In this document: piece after piece, positions 51,071-59,137 of the stretch
Layout of the letters: the number at the start of each line of letters is the position of its first letter
Position numbering within the stretch: the first letter of the stretch is position 1
Origin: Brevibacterium daeguense
Lineage (GTDB): Bacteria > Actinomycetota > Actinomycetes > Actinomycetales > Brevibacteriaceae
Assembly: GCF_021729135.1 (NCBI RefSeq)
Contig: NZ_JAJTWW010000015.1
Span: forward strand, 62,001 to 126,000
Direction of reading: 5' to 3'
Length of the DNA: 64,000 nt
Translations under genes and position numbers: made by a program
Notes under the pieces: model-generated
What the model saw: only the letters and a program-made list of their open reading frames with translations
The model's database searches: none
Told to the model about the DNA's origin: nothing

Positions 51071-51101
51071 TTCACACTGCCTGTCTAGATATGTATACGT
51101 A
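51071..51101 (+). promoter_or_regulatory. Candidate phn promoter with overlapping HutC-type half-sites
   Basis: TTCACA at 51071-51076 and TATACG at 51095-51100 are 18 bp apart and fit a -35/-10 pair 31 bp before phnD. TGTCTAGATA at 51082 and TGTATACGTA at 51092 form a 10-bp-period direct repeat resembling GTNTANAC sites of HutC-subfamily GntR regulators such as PhnF. Repression by the operon's own PhnF is the inference. Confidence 0.45.
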
Positions 51102-51131
51102 CCGATCAACCGGTGATAGGGGAGCAGAAAA

Positions 51132-52034
51132 ATGGCAAGCACACGATCATCGAGGCGGATCACCACCGCCGTGTTCAGCCTGCTGGCTGCGGGCTCATTG
51201 GCGGCATGCGGCGGAGGAGAAGCTGAGGCGAACAGCGCCGACAACTCATTGCGCTTCGCCGTCACCGACCTCCAGGGGATGGAGGAGCTGCAGCGGGAAT
51301 ACGGTGCATTCCAGGACGTCTTCGAGGAGAAGTCCGGGATGGAGATGGAGTTCTTCGCTGTCACGGACCGCACTGCCGCGGCGGCCGCTCTGCAGAACGA
51401 CGAGGTGGACATCGTGTTCACCGGACCTGCAGAGTACGTCGTCCTGCACGAACGCACGGACGCGGAGCCGGTCGTCGCCATCGAACGGCCCGGGTATCGC
51501 TCGTGCATCTACACCTCGGCCGAGAGCGAGGTCGACAGCCTTGACGACCTCAAGGGCGAGAAGGTGGCCATGAGCGATGTCGGCTCGACCAGCGGGCACC
51601 TCGGCCCCTCGCAGATCTTCGTCGACGCCGGAATCGACCCGATGAACGACCTCGAGGTCCTCACCGTAGGCGACACAGTCCACGAAGCGCTCAAGCGCGG
51701 CGACGTGGCCGCAGTCGGAATCGGCTGCCACGACTACGAGGAGTTCATGCAGACCGACGACCCCGCAGACTTTCCGATCCTCACCGAGGGCGATCAGCTG
51801 CCGCCGGACCTGCTGATGGCGAGCAGCAGCCTGGACGAGGAGAAGGTCGAGACCGTCAGGCAGACATTCACCGAAAACTTCGACGAGCTGCTGACCGCCA
51901 TGCTCGAGGGCAAGGACAACGCCAAGTACGAAGGCGCCGCACTCGTGGAGGTCACCGACGAGGACTACGACGTGGTGCGCTCGATGTACCGTGCGATCGG
52001 CGCGGACGACTTCACCGAATTCGTAGGCGACTGA
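51132..52034 (+). CDS. phnD: Phosphonate ABC transporter substrate-binding lipoprotein
   Basis: 300 aa. GGGGAG lies eight bases before the ATG. A basic signal ends in LAAGSLAAC, with lipid-modified Cys at 26. LRFAVTDLQGMEELQREYGA, MEMEFFAVTDRTAAAAALQN, VDIVFTGPAEYVVLHE and MSDVGSTSGHLGPSQIFVDA match PhnD/PtxB-type binding proteins, the S-T-S-G-H stretch contacting the phosphonate. It captures phosphonates outside the membrane for PhnC/PhnE. It is the first gene of the operon, order D-C-E rather than the C-D-E of E. coli. Confidence 0.93.
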   Translation: MASTRSSRRITTAVFSLLAAGSLAACGGGEAEANSADNSLRFAVTDLQGMEELQREYGAFQDVFEEKSGMEMEFFAVTDRTAAAAALQNDEVDIVFTGPAEYVVLHERTDAEPVVAIERPGYRSCIYTSAESEVDSLDDLKGEKVAMSDVGSTSGHLGPSQIFVDAGIDPMNDLEVLTVGDTVHEALKRGDVAAVGIGCHDYEEFMQTDDPADFPILTEGDQLPPDLLMASSSLDEEKVETVRQTFTENFDELLTAMLEGKDNAKYEGAALVEVTDEDYDVVRSMYRAIGADDFTEFVGD

Positions 52035-52035
52035 C

Positions 52036-52818
52036 ATGAGCGCAGCGGTTCAGCTCGAAGACCTGAAGATGCGGTTCCGGAACGGGCATCAGGCATTGGA
52101 CGGGGTCGACCTGACGGTCGAACCGGGACAGCTGCTGGCCTTGACCGGCTCGAACGGCGCCGGCAAGTCGACCTTGCTCAGATGCATGGTGCGCCTGCAG
52201 GAGCCGACCTCCGGAATGGTCCGGATCCACGAAGCGGAAGTCACCGGCGCATCCAGCCGGGCGCTGCGGAGGATCCGCCAGGACGTGGGATTCATCTTCC
52301 AGAACTTCAATCTGGTGGACCGCGTGAGCGCTTTCAGAAACGTGACCAACGGTGCGATCGCGCGGCACGGCAGTCAATGCGCCGTGCCCGCGCTCGTGCC
52401 CAGCAGAGTGCGCCGCGAGGCCATGGACTGCCTGGAGCGAGTCGGCCTGGCCCATCTGGCGGACCGCCGGGTGGACACACTCAGCGGCGGGCAGCGACAG
52501 CGAGTCGCCATCGCCCGCTCGCTGATGCAGCGCCCACGGCTCATCCTGGCCGACGAACCGGTCGCCAGTCTCGACCCCGCGGCGGGCACCGCGGTGATGG
52601 AGCTGCTGCGCGACATCTCCGCCGAACGCGGGATCACGGTGATCGCCGCACTGCACCAGGTCGACTTCGCGCTTGACTACTCCGAGCGGATCATCGGCCT
52701 GCGGGCCGGGCGGGTCGAGCTCGACGAGAGCAACGATCGCCTCAGCGCAGAGCGGCTGCACGAACTGTACGGCCCGGCGCCTCTGACCGACTCCGGCACA
52801 CGAGGACAGAGGCGATGA
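52036..52818 (+). CDS. phnC: Phosphonate ABC transporter ATPase
   Basis: 260 aa. Walker A is TGSNGAGKSTLLRC, the Q-loop VGFIFQNFNLVDRVSAF, signature LSGGQRQRVAIARSL, Walker B LILADEPVASLDP and the switch His is in ALHQ. All are intact. FRNVTNGA and the PhnC-specific S/VRREAMDCLERVGLAHLADR follow the family. It energises phosphonate import. It starts one base after the phnD stop and its end overlaps phnE by 4 bp (ATGA). Confidence 0.95.
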   Translation: MSAAVQLEDLKMRFRNGHQALDGVDLTVEPGQLLALTGSNGAGKSTLLRCMVRLQEPTSGMVRIHEAEVTGASSRALRRIRQDVGFIFQNFNLVDRVSAFRNVTNGAIARHGSQCAVPALVPSRVRREAMDCLERVGLAHLADRRVDTLSGGQRQRVAIARSLMQRPRLILADEPVASLDPAAGTAVMELLRDISAERGITVIAALHQVDFALDYSERIIGLRAGRVELDESNDRLSAERLHELYGPAPLTDSGTRGQRR

Positions 52819-53723
52819 AGACCAAGCACACGAAGTCCGACAACACGAAGCCCCAGGACATGAAGACAGAGGGAATGAAGACGGAGGAGACCGTCGACAC
52901 CTCCGCGCCGGCGCTGCGGAATGCCGACCCCCAGACGCCTGCTCGTTTCACACGACCCAGTGCTTTCGCCTTCGTCGTGCTGGTCGGAGCCGCCGCTCTG
53001 CTCATCCACGGCTGGACCCAGGGCGCCGTCGTCAACCCGGCTGAACTGGTCACCGGAGCCGGCAGGCTGGGCGACTTCCTCGCCGACGCCTTCCCGCCGG
53101 ACCTCGACCGCGTGCTGCCGATCCTGCAGTCGCTCCTGGTCACCTTCGAGATGGCTCTCCTGGGAACCATTGTCGGAGTGATCCTCAGCGTGCCGCTGGC
53201 GATCGCTGGAGCACGGAACACCTCACCGCACCGGAGTCTCTACTACCTGAGCCGCGGCTTCATCACCGTGTGCCGCACGATTCCCGACCTCGTCTGGGCG
53301 CTGATCTTCGTCATCGCCGTCGGGCTCGGACCGCAGGCAGGCGTTCTGGCGATCGCCGTGGACGTCATGGGATTCTGCGGTCGGTTCTTCGCCGACTCGA
53401 TCGAGGAGATGGACAACGGCGTACTCGAGGGGGTGCGCGCCACCGGGGCACCGGAGCACTCGGTGATCTTCGGGGCGGTGCTGCCGACCTGCATGCCTTC
53501 CTTCGTCGCCACCTCGATGTTCGCCCTGGAGCAGGCAACCCGCTCATCCGTGGTGCTGGGCCTGGTCGGCGCCGGGGGAATCGGCGTCGAGCTCTCCGTC
53601 TCCATGGCACTGCTGCGGTATGACGAAGCCATGACCATCATTCTCGCAATCTTCATCGTGGTGCTGGGCGTCGAACGACTCTCGGCCGCCATGCGTCAGC
53701 GCATCCTCGGAGGTGGATCATGA
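52815..53723 (+). CDS. phnE: Phosphonate ABC transporter permease
   Basis: 302 aa. Residues 1-35 are polar with repeated M-K-T units, so starts at Met16 or Met21 are also possible; 52815 is favoured by the ATGA overlap. About six TM helices follow. LLVTFEMALLGTIVGVILSV, SRGFITVCRTIPDLVWALIF, GVRATGAPEHSVIFGAVLPT (the EAA loop contacting PhnC) and GLVGAGGIGVELSVSMALLR are diagnostic. It forms the membrane channel. Its own stop overlaps phnF. Confidence 0.93.
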   Translation: MKTKHTKSDNTKPQDMKTEGMKTEETVDTSAPALRNADPQTPARFTRPSAFAFVVLVGAAALLIHGWTQGAVVNPAELVTGAGRLGDFLADAFPPDLDRVLPILQSLLVTFEMALLGTIVGVILSVPLAIAGARNTSPHRSLYYLSRGFITVCRTIPDLVWALIFVIAVGLGPQAGVLAIAVDVMGFCGRFFADSIEEMDNGVLEGVRATGAPEHSVIFGAVLPTCMPSFVATSMFALEQATRSSVVLGLVGAGGIGVELSVSMALLRYDEAMTIILAIFIVVLGVERLSAAMRQRILGGGS

Positions 53724-54454
53724 GCAGCCCGGCTCCGCTGGTCAATCGGTACTCGTCCATACCGCTGTACAAGCAGATCGAAGCCCATCTGGAGCGGGAT
53801 ATCGAGGAGAACCACAGCCCCGGTGACCAGCTCCTCTCCGAAGCCGAGCTCGCCGACAGATACGACGTCAATCGGCTGACGGTGCGGCAGGCGCTGGCGG
53901 AGCTGGTCCGGCGCGGTCTGGTCGAGACGATCCGCGGCAAGGGCACCTTCGTGGCGTGGCCGGTCGTCCGCTACGACATGTCGACCGGCCAGGACGCCAG
54001 CTTCACCCGCACGATGCGGGAGCGCGGTCACACGGTGGAGACACGGCTGCTGAAGTCCCGAACCGATGACGACCCGGAGCTGCGGCAGCAGCTCGACACC
54101 GAGTCACCCCTGGTCCGGACCGATATCCAGCGCCTCGTGGACGGAAGGCCGTGGTCGCTGACGTCCACGTGGACCGTGCCGGGACGATACCCCGGCCTGG
54201 AGGAGAAGTGGCAGGGCGAATCGTCCCTGTACCGCGTGCTGCACGAGGAGTTCGGGGTGCGCATGAAGCGCGCCACCCGATCGTTCGCGGCGCTGGCGGC
54301 CAGCGCCGAGGACGCGGAGTGGCTGATGATCCCCATCGCCACTCCGATCCTGCAGGTGCGCGGGCTCAACGTCGACCAGCACGGCGCGCCGGTGGCCGTC
54401 GTCGAACACCACTATCCCGGCGACCGGGTGCAATTCACGATGGAGGCACAATGA
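53720..54454 (+). CDS. phnF: GntR-family (HutC subfamily) regulator of phosphonate genes
   Basis: 244 aa. The winged HTH is PLYKQIEAHLERDIEENHSP, LLSEAELADRYDVNRLTVRQ and ALAELVRRGLVETIRGKGTF. The UTRA effector-binding domain follows, with LVRTDIQRLVDGRPWSLTST and VRGLNVDQHGAPVAVVEHHY. This is the PhnF layout. In the operon it probably represses its own promoter until phosphate starvation or substrate appears. ATGA overlaps link it to phnE and phnG. Confidence 0.9.
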   Translation: MSSPAPLVNRYSSIPLYKQIEAHLERDIEENHSPGDQLLSEAELADRYDVNRLTVRQALAELVRRGLVETIRGKGTFVAWPVVRYDMSTGQDASFTRTMRERGHTVETRLLKSRTDDDPELRQQLDTESPLVRTDIQRLVDGRPWSLTSTWTVPGRYPGLEEKWQGESSLYRVLHEEFGVRMKRATRSFAALAASAEDAEWLMIPIATPILQVRGLNVDQHGAPVAVVEHHYPGDRVQFTMEAQ

Positions 54455-54912
54455 TTCCCGAGGTTCCCCCCACCGTGGGGGAGGCAGCCGCGGTCTCTGC
54501 CGAGCACCGCTACGAGTGCCTGGCGGCGGCTCCGCAGGACGAGCTGGAAGCGCTCGCCGACCGGGTGCTCGCCCGTGATCCGCGAGTCCGGGTGGTCTCC
54601 GGGCCGCAGACCGTGAGCGCGCCGGTGCGAATGCCGGTACCGGGCACCGAGCACACCACCAGCGTGGTGGGACATGCTGCGCTGAGCACGTGCACGGTGG
54701 AGCTTGCCGGAACCCGAGGAGACGGGATCCGCATGGGCCGCGACCTGGCCGGCGCGATCGCCGCAGCCGTGTGCGACGCCGAGGCCGACCGGCGGGGCGC
54801 GCTGGCGGCCGAGGTCGAGCGGCTGTGCTCCAGTGCGAGGACGGCGCGTGCCGAGAGGGCCCGGCAGCGTGCCGAGCTGGTGTCCTCCACCCGCGTGGAC
54901 GGCGACCTGTGA
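54451..54912 (+). CDS. phnG: C-P lyase core complex subunit PhnG
   Basis: 153 aa from the ATG at 54451 (ATGA overlap with phnF), close to the 150 aa of E. coli PhnG. RYECLAAAPQDELEALADRV, GPQTVSAPVRMPVP and VVGHAALSTCTVELAGTRGD match PhnG, as does GRDLAGAIAAAVCDAEADRR. PhnG forms the PhnGHIJ core that transfers the phosphonate to the ribose C1 of ATP. The stop and phnH start overlap as TGATG. Confidence 0.88.
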   Translation: MIPEVPPTVGEAAAVSAEHRYECLAAAPQDELEALADRVLARDPRVRVVSGPQTVSAPVRMPVPGTEHTTSVVGHAALSTCTVELAGTRGDGIRMGRDLAGAIAAAVCDAEADRRGALAAEVERLCSSARTARAERARQRAELVSSTRVDGDL

Positions 54913-55505
54913 TGCCCGCGCCGGCAGCGCATGCTCACCAGTGGGACGCGGTGCACGACAGTCGCGAGGTCTTCCTCGCCTGCCTCCGCGCGCAGTGCGC
55001 GCCAGGGTCTGCGATCGGGCCCGTGCCCGGACCGGGACGGTGCGCGGACCCCGCGCTCGACACGGCGTCCGCAGTCCTCCTGTCGCTGCTCGATCCCGGA
55101 CTGACGCTCGCGGTACCGGACATGCCCGAGGCGCCCCTCGCCTGGCTCTTCGAGCAGACGGGCGCGACACCCGCCTCGGTCGACGACGCCGACTTCGTCC
55201 TGGTCACGGGCGATCTGCCCGGGGTCCTGGAGTCGGCGCAGCGCGGAGACCGCCGCCACCCGGAACGGGGCGCCACCATCGTGTTCGCCGGCGATCATGC
55301 CGCCGCGACAAACTCCTCGGTGACCCTCACCGGGCCCGGGATCGAAACGCGGCTGCGGACATCCCTACCGCTCAGCGACGAGGCGATTCGGTCGTGGACG
55401 ACGGTCAATTCCGAGCTGCCGCAGGGAGTCGATCTGGTGCTCGCCGGTCCCGCGCAGGTGATCGCGCTGCCCCGCACCTGCCGAATCGACAGGGAGGCGG
55501 ACTGA
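54912..55505 (+). CDS. phnH: C-P lyase core complex subunit PhnH
   Basis: 197 aa from the ATG at 54912. HDSREVFLACLRAQCAPGSA, TASAVLLSLLDPGLTLAVPD and SVTLTGPGIETRLRTSLPLS, then ELPQGVDLVLAGPAQVIALP, match PhnH, including the conserved P-x-G motifs. It is a structural subunit of the C-P lyase core. There is no sign of damage. Confidence 0.88.
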   Translation: MPAPAAHAHQWDAVHDSREVFLACLRAQCAPGSAIGPVPGPGRCADPALDTASAVLLSLLDPGLTLAVPDMPEAPLAWLFEQTGATPASVDDADFVLVTGDLPGVLESAQRGDRRHPERGATIVFAGDHAAATNSSVTLTGPGIETRLRTSLPLSDEAIRSWTTVNSELPQGVDLVLAGPAQVIALPRTCRIDREAD

Positions 55506-55507
55506 TC

Positions 55508-56683
55508 ATGTACGCGACCATGAAGGAGACGGACAGCGTTGCCGCTGCGCGCGCGTTCGCGGAATACGGTGCACAGGGTGCGGAGCATGCACGGCTGCCC
55601 ATTCTGGAGGAGCAGATCTGTGCTGAAGCCGGGATCTGGGCCCCGGAGGTCGCCGGCCGCGCCGCGCGCCAAGCGGGCGGTGACATCCCGCGGGCCGTGG
55701 CGCTGCTCAAGGTCTGGGCCGCTGCGCTGCCGCATGTGGCGGCGCTTCCGGTCGAGCCCGCCGACGTCTGCATCCTGCGCCGACTGTCGTCCGCCTACTC
55801 CGAGATCCCCGGCGGGCAGTGGCTGGGCGTCGCCCCGGAGCTGGCGTCCCGGCTGCTGGACTGGAGCGACGAGTCCGCGCATCCCGTGGCCGAGGCGCCC
55901 CGCCGGCACCAGCACGAGCCCGAGCACAGCGCCTCGGACGGGGAGACCGGCGGCCTGATCTCGGCCGGCGCCTCGGACGGGGAGACCGCGAACACCGCCG
56001 AGCGGGCCGGCGGAGCCGATGCTCCGACTCGCGCGGAGACCCCACGGGTGCGTTCGCTCCTGCGGGACGTCCCCGTCGCCGCTGTCCCGGAGGATTCCGA
56101 CGGACACGATCCGGCGCTCGGCTCACCCGGCGTGAGCCACGACCGGGCGACCCGCACGGGCATCATGGCCCGCGGTGAGACCGCGAGCCTGGTGGCATTC
56201 GCTGCGCTGGTGCTGGGTCGGCGCCGGGAAGCCGTGCTCGCGGAGATGACGACCGCGGACGTGACCGTCCGGGTCCGGCACCCGCGCACAGGACGGCCCT
56301 GTGCAGTTGCCGAGGTGCCGATCGTCGAAGCCGAGGCCGTCATCGACGCCGAGGTCGAGGGAAGAGCCGGCTTTGCCATCGGCTGGGGCGCCTCGCTCGG
56401 TTCGATCGAACGGCGGGCCATCTCGCTGGCGCTGCTGGACGGTGCCATGCAGGCGGACGGAGACCTCGAGGAGCCGCTGATGCTGGACGAGCCCACGCTG
56501 CTGGGTGCGACTGACGGCTCCGCCAACAACGGATTCGTCGAGCACCTCCGCCTTCCGCACCACGCGAGCTTCGGGTCCTACCTCTCGCAGGCGAGAACCG
56601 ACAGGAATGGAGAATCGCAGGCGAAAGCCGACGGCCACGGAGAGTCGCAGGCGAAGGTCGACGGGAATGGAGAGATGACATGA
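55508..56683 (+). CDS. phnI: C-P lyase core complex subunit PhnI, with inserted and repeated segments
   Basis: 391 aa from the ATG at 55508; E. coli PhnI is about 354. MYATMKETDSVAAARAFAEY, ILRRLSSAYSEIPGGQWLGV, TRTGIMARGETASLVAFAAL and GWGASLGSIERRAISLALLD are conserved. Residues about 140-190 contain a Gly/Ala/Ser/Glu-rich insert with a duplicated ASDGET unit. The C-terminus ends in three 10-residue repeats. PhnI cleaves purine ribonucleosides and, with GHL, builds the alkylphosphonate ribose triphosphate. The inserts are unlikely to be catalytic. ATGA overlap with phnJ. Confidence 0.9.
   Translation: MYATMKETDSVAAARAFAEYGAQGAEHARLPILEEQICAEAGIWAPEVAGRAARQAGGDIPRAVALLKVWAAALPHVAALPVEPADVCILRRLSSAYSEIPGGQWLGVAPELASRLLDWSDESAHPVAEAPRRHQHEPEHSASDGETGGLISAGASDGETANTAERAGGADAPTRAETPRVRSLLRDVPVAAVPEDSDGHDPALGSPGVSHDRATRTGIMARGETASLVAFAALVLGRRREAVLAEMTTADVTVRVRHPRTGRPCAVAEVPIVEAEAVIDAEVEGRAGFAIGWGASLGSIERRAISLALLDGAMQADGDLEEPLMLDEPTLLGATDGSANNGFVEHLRLPHHASFGSYLSQARTDRNGESQAKADGHGESQAKVDGNGEMT
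56588..56677 (+). repeat. phnI: 30-bp coding tandem repeat at the end of phnI
   Basis: Three 30-bp units encode QARTDRNGES, QAKADGHGES and QAKVDGNGEM directly before the phnI stop. The last unit also sets the ATGA junction and supplies GGAGAG as ribosome binding site for phnJ. Confidence 0.85.
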
Positions 56684-57567
56684 GCGATGCTCCGACTGTC
56701 GCGAGCCTGGCCGCCGAGCACGGACAGAGCGAGGCGTACGCGTACCTGGACGAGCGGACGAAGCGCAACGTGCGCCGGGCGCTGCTCAAGGCGCTGGCGA
56801 TCCCGGGCTGGCAGATCCCGTTCGACTCCCGCGAGATGCCGGTGGCGCGCGGCTGGGGCAGCGGGGGACTGCAGGTGACGCTGTCCCTCGTGGGACCGAC
56901 CGACACGGTCAAGGTCATCGATCAGGGCGACGACTCGTCCGCCAATGCCTCGTCCATGCGCTCGCTCATCTCCCGCACCTCCGGCTGCGCGGAGACGACG
57001 GTCACGGAGGAGGCGACGATCATCCAGAGCAGGCACCGGATCCCGGAGATACCGCTGCGGGGCGACCAGGTGCTGGTCCTGCAGGTGCCGCATCCGGAGC
57101 CCCTGCGACGGGTGGTCACCAATGACGCCGTGGCGCTGGAGCACCACGCGGAGCGGGACTACACCCCTGCGTGGCTGGACCTCTACGACGACGAGGCCCG
57201 CCACGGCGCTCCCCGCACCGGCGCCGACTATCCCGTGCTGGTCGAGGGCACCACGCTGATGAGCCCCAGCCCGATTCCCCGGTACGACGTGCTGCGTCTT
57301 GGCAACCGCCCGCACGCGACTCTCCTCGGAGCCGGACGGCGAGCTCGCGTGGCCGCGCTGCCGCCCTTCACCTCGGTCGAGCCGCTGGTCTTCGACGACC
57401 GCCCGCTGCTGGCCGAATCAGCCGCCGAGCCGTGCATCCGGTGCGGCTCGATCGACTCCTACCGCGTGCAGAGCGGCGGTCGCTATCAGCTGGCGGCCGA
57501 AGCCGGGAACGGCCCGTGGTGCTGCAGCGACGTCGACGCCTGCCGAACCCGAAGGAATGATCCGTGA
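56680..57567 (+). CDS. phnJ: C-P lyase radical SAM enzyme (alpha-D-ribose 1-methylphosphonate 5-phosphate C-P lyase)
   Basis: 295 aa. YAYLDERTKRNVRRALLKAL, IPGWQIPFDSREMPVARGWG, ARHGAPRTGADYPVLVEGTT and SPIPRYDVLRLG are typical PhnJ. Cys252 and Cys255 (EPCIRCGS), Cys282 and Cys288 (CSDVDACR) give C-x2-C-x26-C-x5-C; E. coli has x21, so the loop is about five residues longer. Three Cys bind the 4Fe-4S cluster and the last acts as the thiyl radical. It breaks the C-P bond to release the alkane and a cyclic ribose phosphate. Confidence 0.95.
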   Translation: MSDAPTVASLAAEHGQSEAYAYLDERTKRNVRRALLKALAIPGWQIPFDSREMPVARGWGSGGLQVTLSLVGPTDTVKVIDQGDDSSANASSMRSLISRTSGCAETTVTEEATIIQSRHRIPEIPLRGDQVLVLQVPHPEPLRRVVTNDAVALEHHAERDYTPAWLDLYDDEARHGAPRTGADYPVLVEGTTLMSPSPIPRYDVLRLGNRPHATLLGAGRRARVAALPPFTSVEPLVFDDRPLLAESAAEPCIRCGSIDSYRVQSGGRYQLAAEAGNGPWCCSDVDACRTRRNDP

Positions 57568-58484
57568 ACCCGACCTCGACCGCCCAGGCGGCTGCCGCCC
57601 AGTCCGCAGCCGCCCATGCACCCGCTGCCGGGCCGACCGCGGCCGCCCAGGTGCTGCCGCCCCCGCCGCTGCTGTCCGCCCGTGGGCTCTCCCGCCGCTT
57701 CGGACCGGGGTGTGATCTCTGCATCGAGCTCACCGGGGACGCGGGCGCGACCAGCCGCTGCCCCGCCTGCGGCACCGTCGTCGCCGTGCACGACGTGTCC
57801 TTCGACGTCGGCGCGGGAGAAGTGCTGGGCATCGTCGGCGAATCGGGTTCCGGGAAGACCACGCTCCTGAGCCTGCTGCATCTGGATACCCCTGCCGATG
57901 CCGGCTCCATGGTGGTCGACGGCTACGGCGACCTCCTCCGGTCCCGGACCTCGGATGCAGAGCTGCGGCGCTCGGCGGTGGTCATGGTTCACCAGAACTC
58001 GCTTGCCGCCGGGCTGGCTCCCCGCCTGGCGGCCGAATCGAATGTCGCCGAACGCCTGCTCCGCACCGGCTGTCGGAGCTTCGCCGAGGCGCGTGCGCGT
58101 TCGCAGGACCTGCTGGCAGAACTCGGCATCCACCCGTCCCGGCACACCGATCCGCTCGAGACGTTCTCCGGAGGGATGGCCCAGCGAGTGCAGCTGGCCC
58201 GGGCGCTGGTGAATCCGCCCCGGGTTCTGCTGCTCGACGAGCCCACGACCGGGTTGGACCCGTCCGTCCAGGCGGACCTGCTGGAATCCGTTCAGCGGGT
58301 GACGGACCGGCTGGGGTCGGCGACAGTGGTCGTCTCCCACGATCTGGAGGTGATCCGCATCCTCGCCGACCGGGTGCTGGTCATCCACTTCGGGCGGGTG
58401 GTCGAGGACGGCATCCCCGAGCAGGTCTTCGACGATCCCCAGCACCCGTACACCCAGCTCCTCGTCGCGAGCAGGCTCCGATGA
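57564..58484 (+). CDS. phnK: C-P lyase ABC-type ATPase subunit PhnK, with zinc-ribbon-like insert
   Basis: 306 aa from the GTG at 57564 (GTGA overlap; AAGGA upstream); E. coli PhnK is about 250. Residues 1-35 are Ala/Gln/Pro-rich. FGPGCDLCIELTGDAG to RCPACGTVVAV supplies two CxxC pairs, a possible zinc ribbon, before the first ABC strand. Walker A GESGSGKTTLLS, signature FSGGMAQRVQLARAL, Walker B VLLLDEPTTGLDP and H-loop VVVSHDLEV are intact. PhnK docks on the GHIJ core and couples ATP hydrolysis. Confidence 0.92.
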   Translation: MNPTSTAQAAAAQSAAAHAPAAGPTAAAQVLPPPPLLSARGLSRRFGPGCDLCIELTGDAGATSRCPACGTVVAVHDVSFDVGAGEVLGIVGESGSGKTTLLSLLHLDTPADAGSMVVDGYGDLLRSRTSDAELRRSAVVMVHQNSLAAGLAPRLAAESNVAERLLRTGCRSFAEARARSQDLLAELGIHPSRHTDPLETFSGGMAQRVQLARALVNPPRVLLLDEPTTGLDPSVQADLLESVQRVTDRLGSATVVVSHDLEVIRILADRVLVIHFGRVVEDGIPEQVFDDPQHPYTQLLVASRLR

Positions 58485-59137
58485 CGGCCGTCCTGACTGC
58501 GACCGGAGTGGAGAAGAGCTTCGGGCCTGAGCGGACCGTGCTGGACGGCATCGACATCGCGCTGCTGCCCGGACAGCTGACGGTAGTCCACGGGGCTCGC
58601 GATGCCGGCCGCAGCACATTGCTGCGCTGCCTGACCGGCGGGTACCGGCCGGACGCGGGCCACGTGGTGCTGGAGCGCGCTGCCGGCAGCGTCGACCTGG
58701 CTGCCGCCGACCCTCGGACTCTCGCCTGGGTCCGCAAGCATCACATCCGGGACTTCGCCGGCCCCCTGGCGGCGCCGCCCAGCCAGGACGCCGCCTCGGC
58801 CGCGGCCCGGTCGGCGGCGCTCGAAAGGGAGACCGCAGTCGCAGGCCTCCGGCGGCTGGGCGTGGCCGAACTGGCGGAGGTGCCCCTGGGGCGGCTGCGT
58901 CGGACCGCGCGGCGAGCCGTGGCACTGACGGCAGCACTGCTGTCCCAGGCCGCAGTCGTGGTGCTCGACGAGCCGGACACCGCCGCTGATCCGGAGCGGG
59001 TGCTCGACTGGATCAGCGAACTCAGGGCAGGCGGGACGGCCGTGCTGGCTGCACCCTCCGACGCCCACCCATTCATCGCACGCGCATCCGCGTCCGCAAT
59101 CCTCACCGAAGGGAAGATCCAATGGACCACACAATGA
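58481..59137 (+). CDS. phnL: C-P lyase ABC-type subunit PhnL, degenerate ATPase motifs
   Basis: 218 aa. Position, length and VEKSFGPERTVLDGIDIALL identify PhnL, but the ATPase core is damaged. Walker A reads HGARDAGRSTLLRC, with Arg for the invariant Lys and no GxSG. The signature expected as LSGGQ reads PLGRLRRTARRAVALT. The switch region is LAAPSDAHP. Walker B VVVLDEPDTAADPE is intact. It may keep only a structural role in the C-P lyase complex. ATGA overlap with phnK. Confidence 0.88.
   Translation: MTAVLTATGVEKSFGPERTVLDGIDIALLPGQLTVVHGARDAGRSTLLRCLTGGYRPDAGHVVLERAAGSVDLAAADPRTLAWVRKHHIRDFAGPLAAPPSQDAASAAARSAALERETAVAGLRRLGVAELAEVPLGRLRRTARRAVALTAALLSQAAVVVLDEPDTAADPERVLDWISELRAGGTAVLAAPSDAHPFIARASASAILTEGKIQWTTQ

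Larger units (their letters stand above)
50774..51131. other. 358-bp region between lysE and the phn operon, with two strong hairpins
   Basis: The region contains no gene on either strand that I can support. On the lysE side, AGCCGCCGG/CCGGCGGCT at 50830-50852, with outer CCGTT/AACGG pairs to 50821-50860, and CCGACCATCAG/CTGATGGTCGG at 50913-50941, are perfect hairpins. Both could fold in a lysE leader RNA. The phn promoter lies near 51071-51101. Confidence 0.55.
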
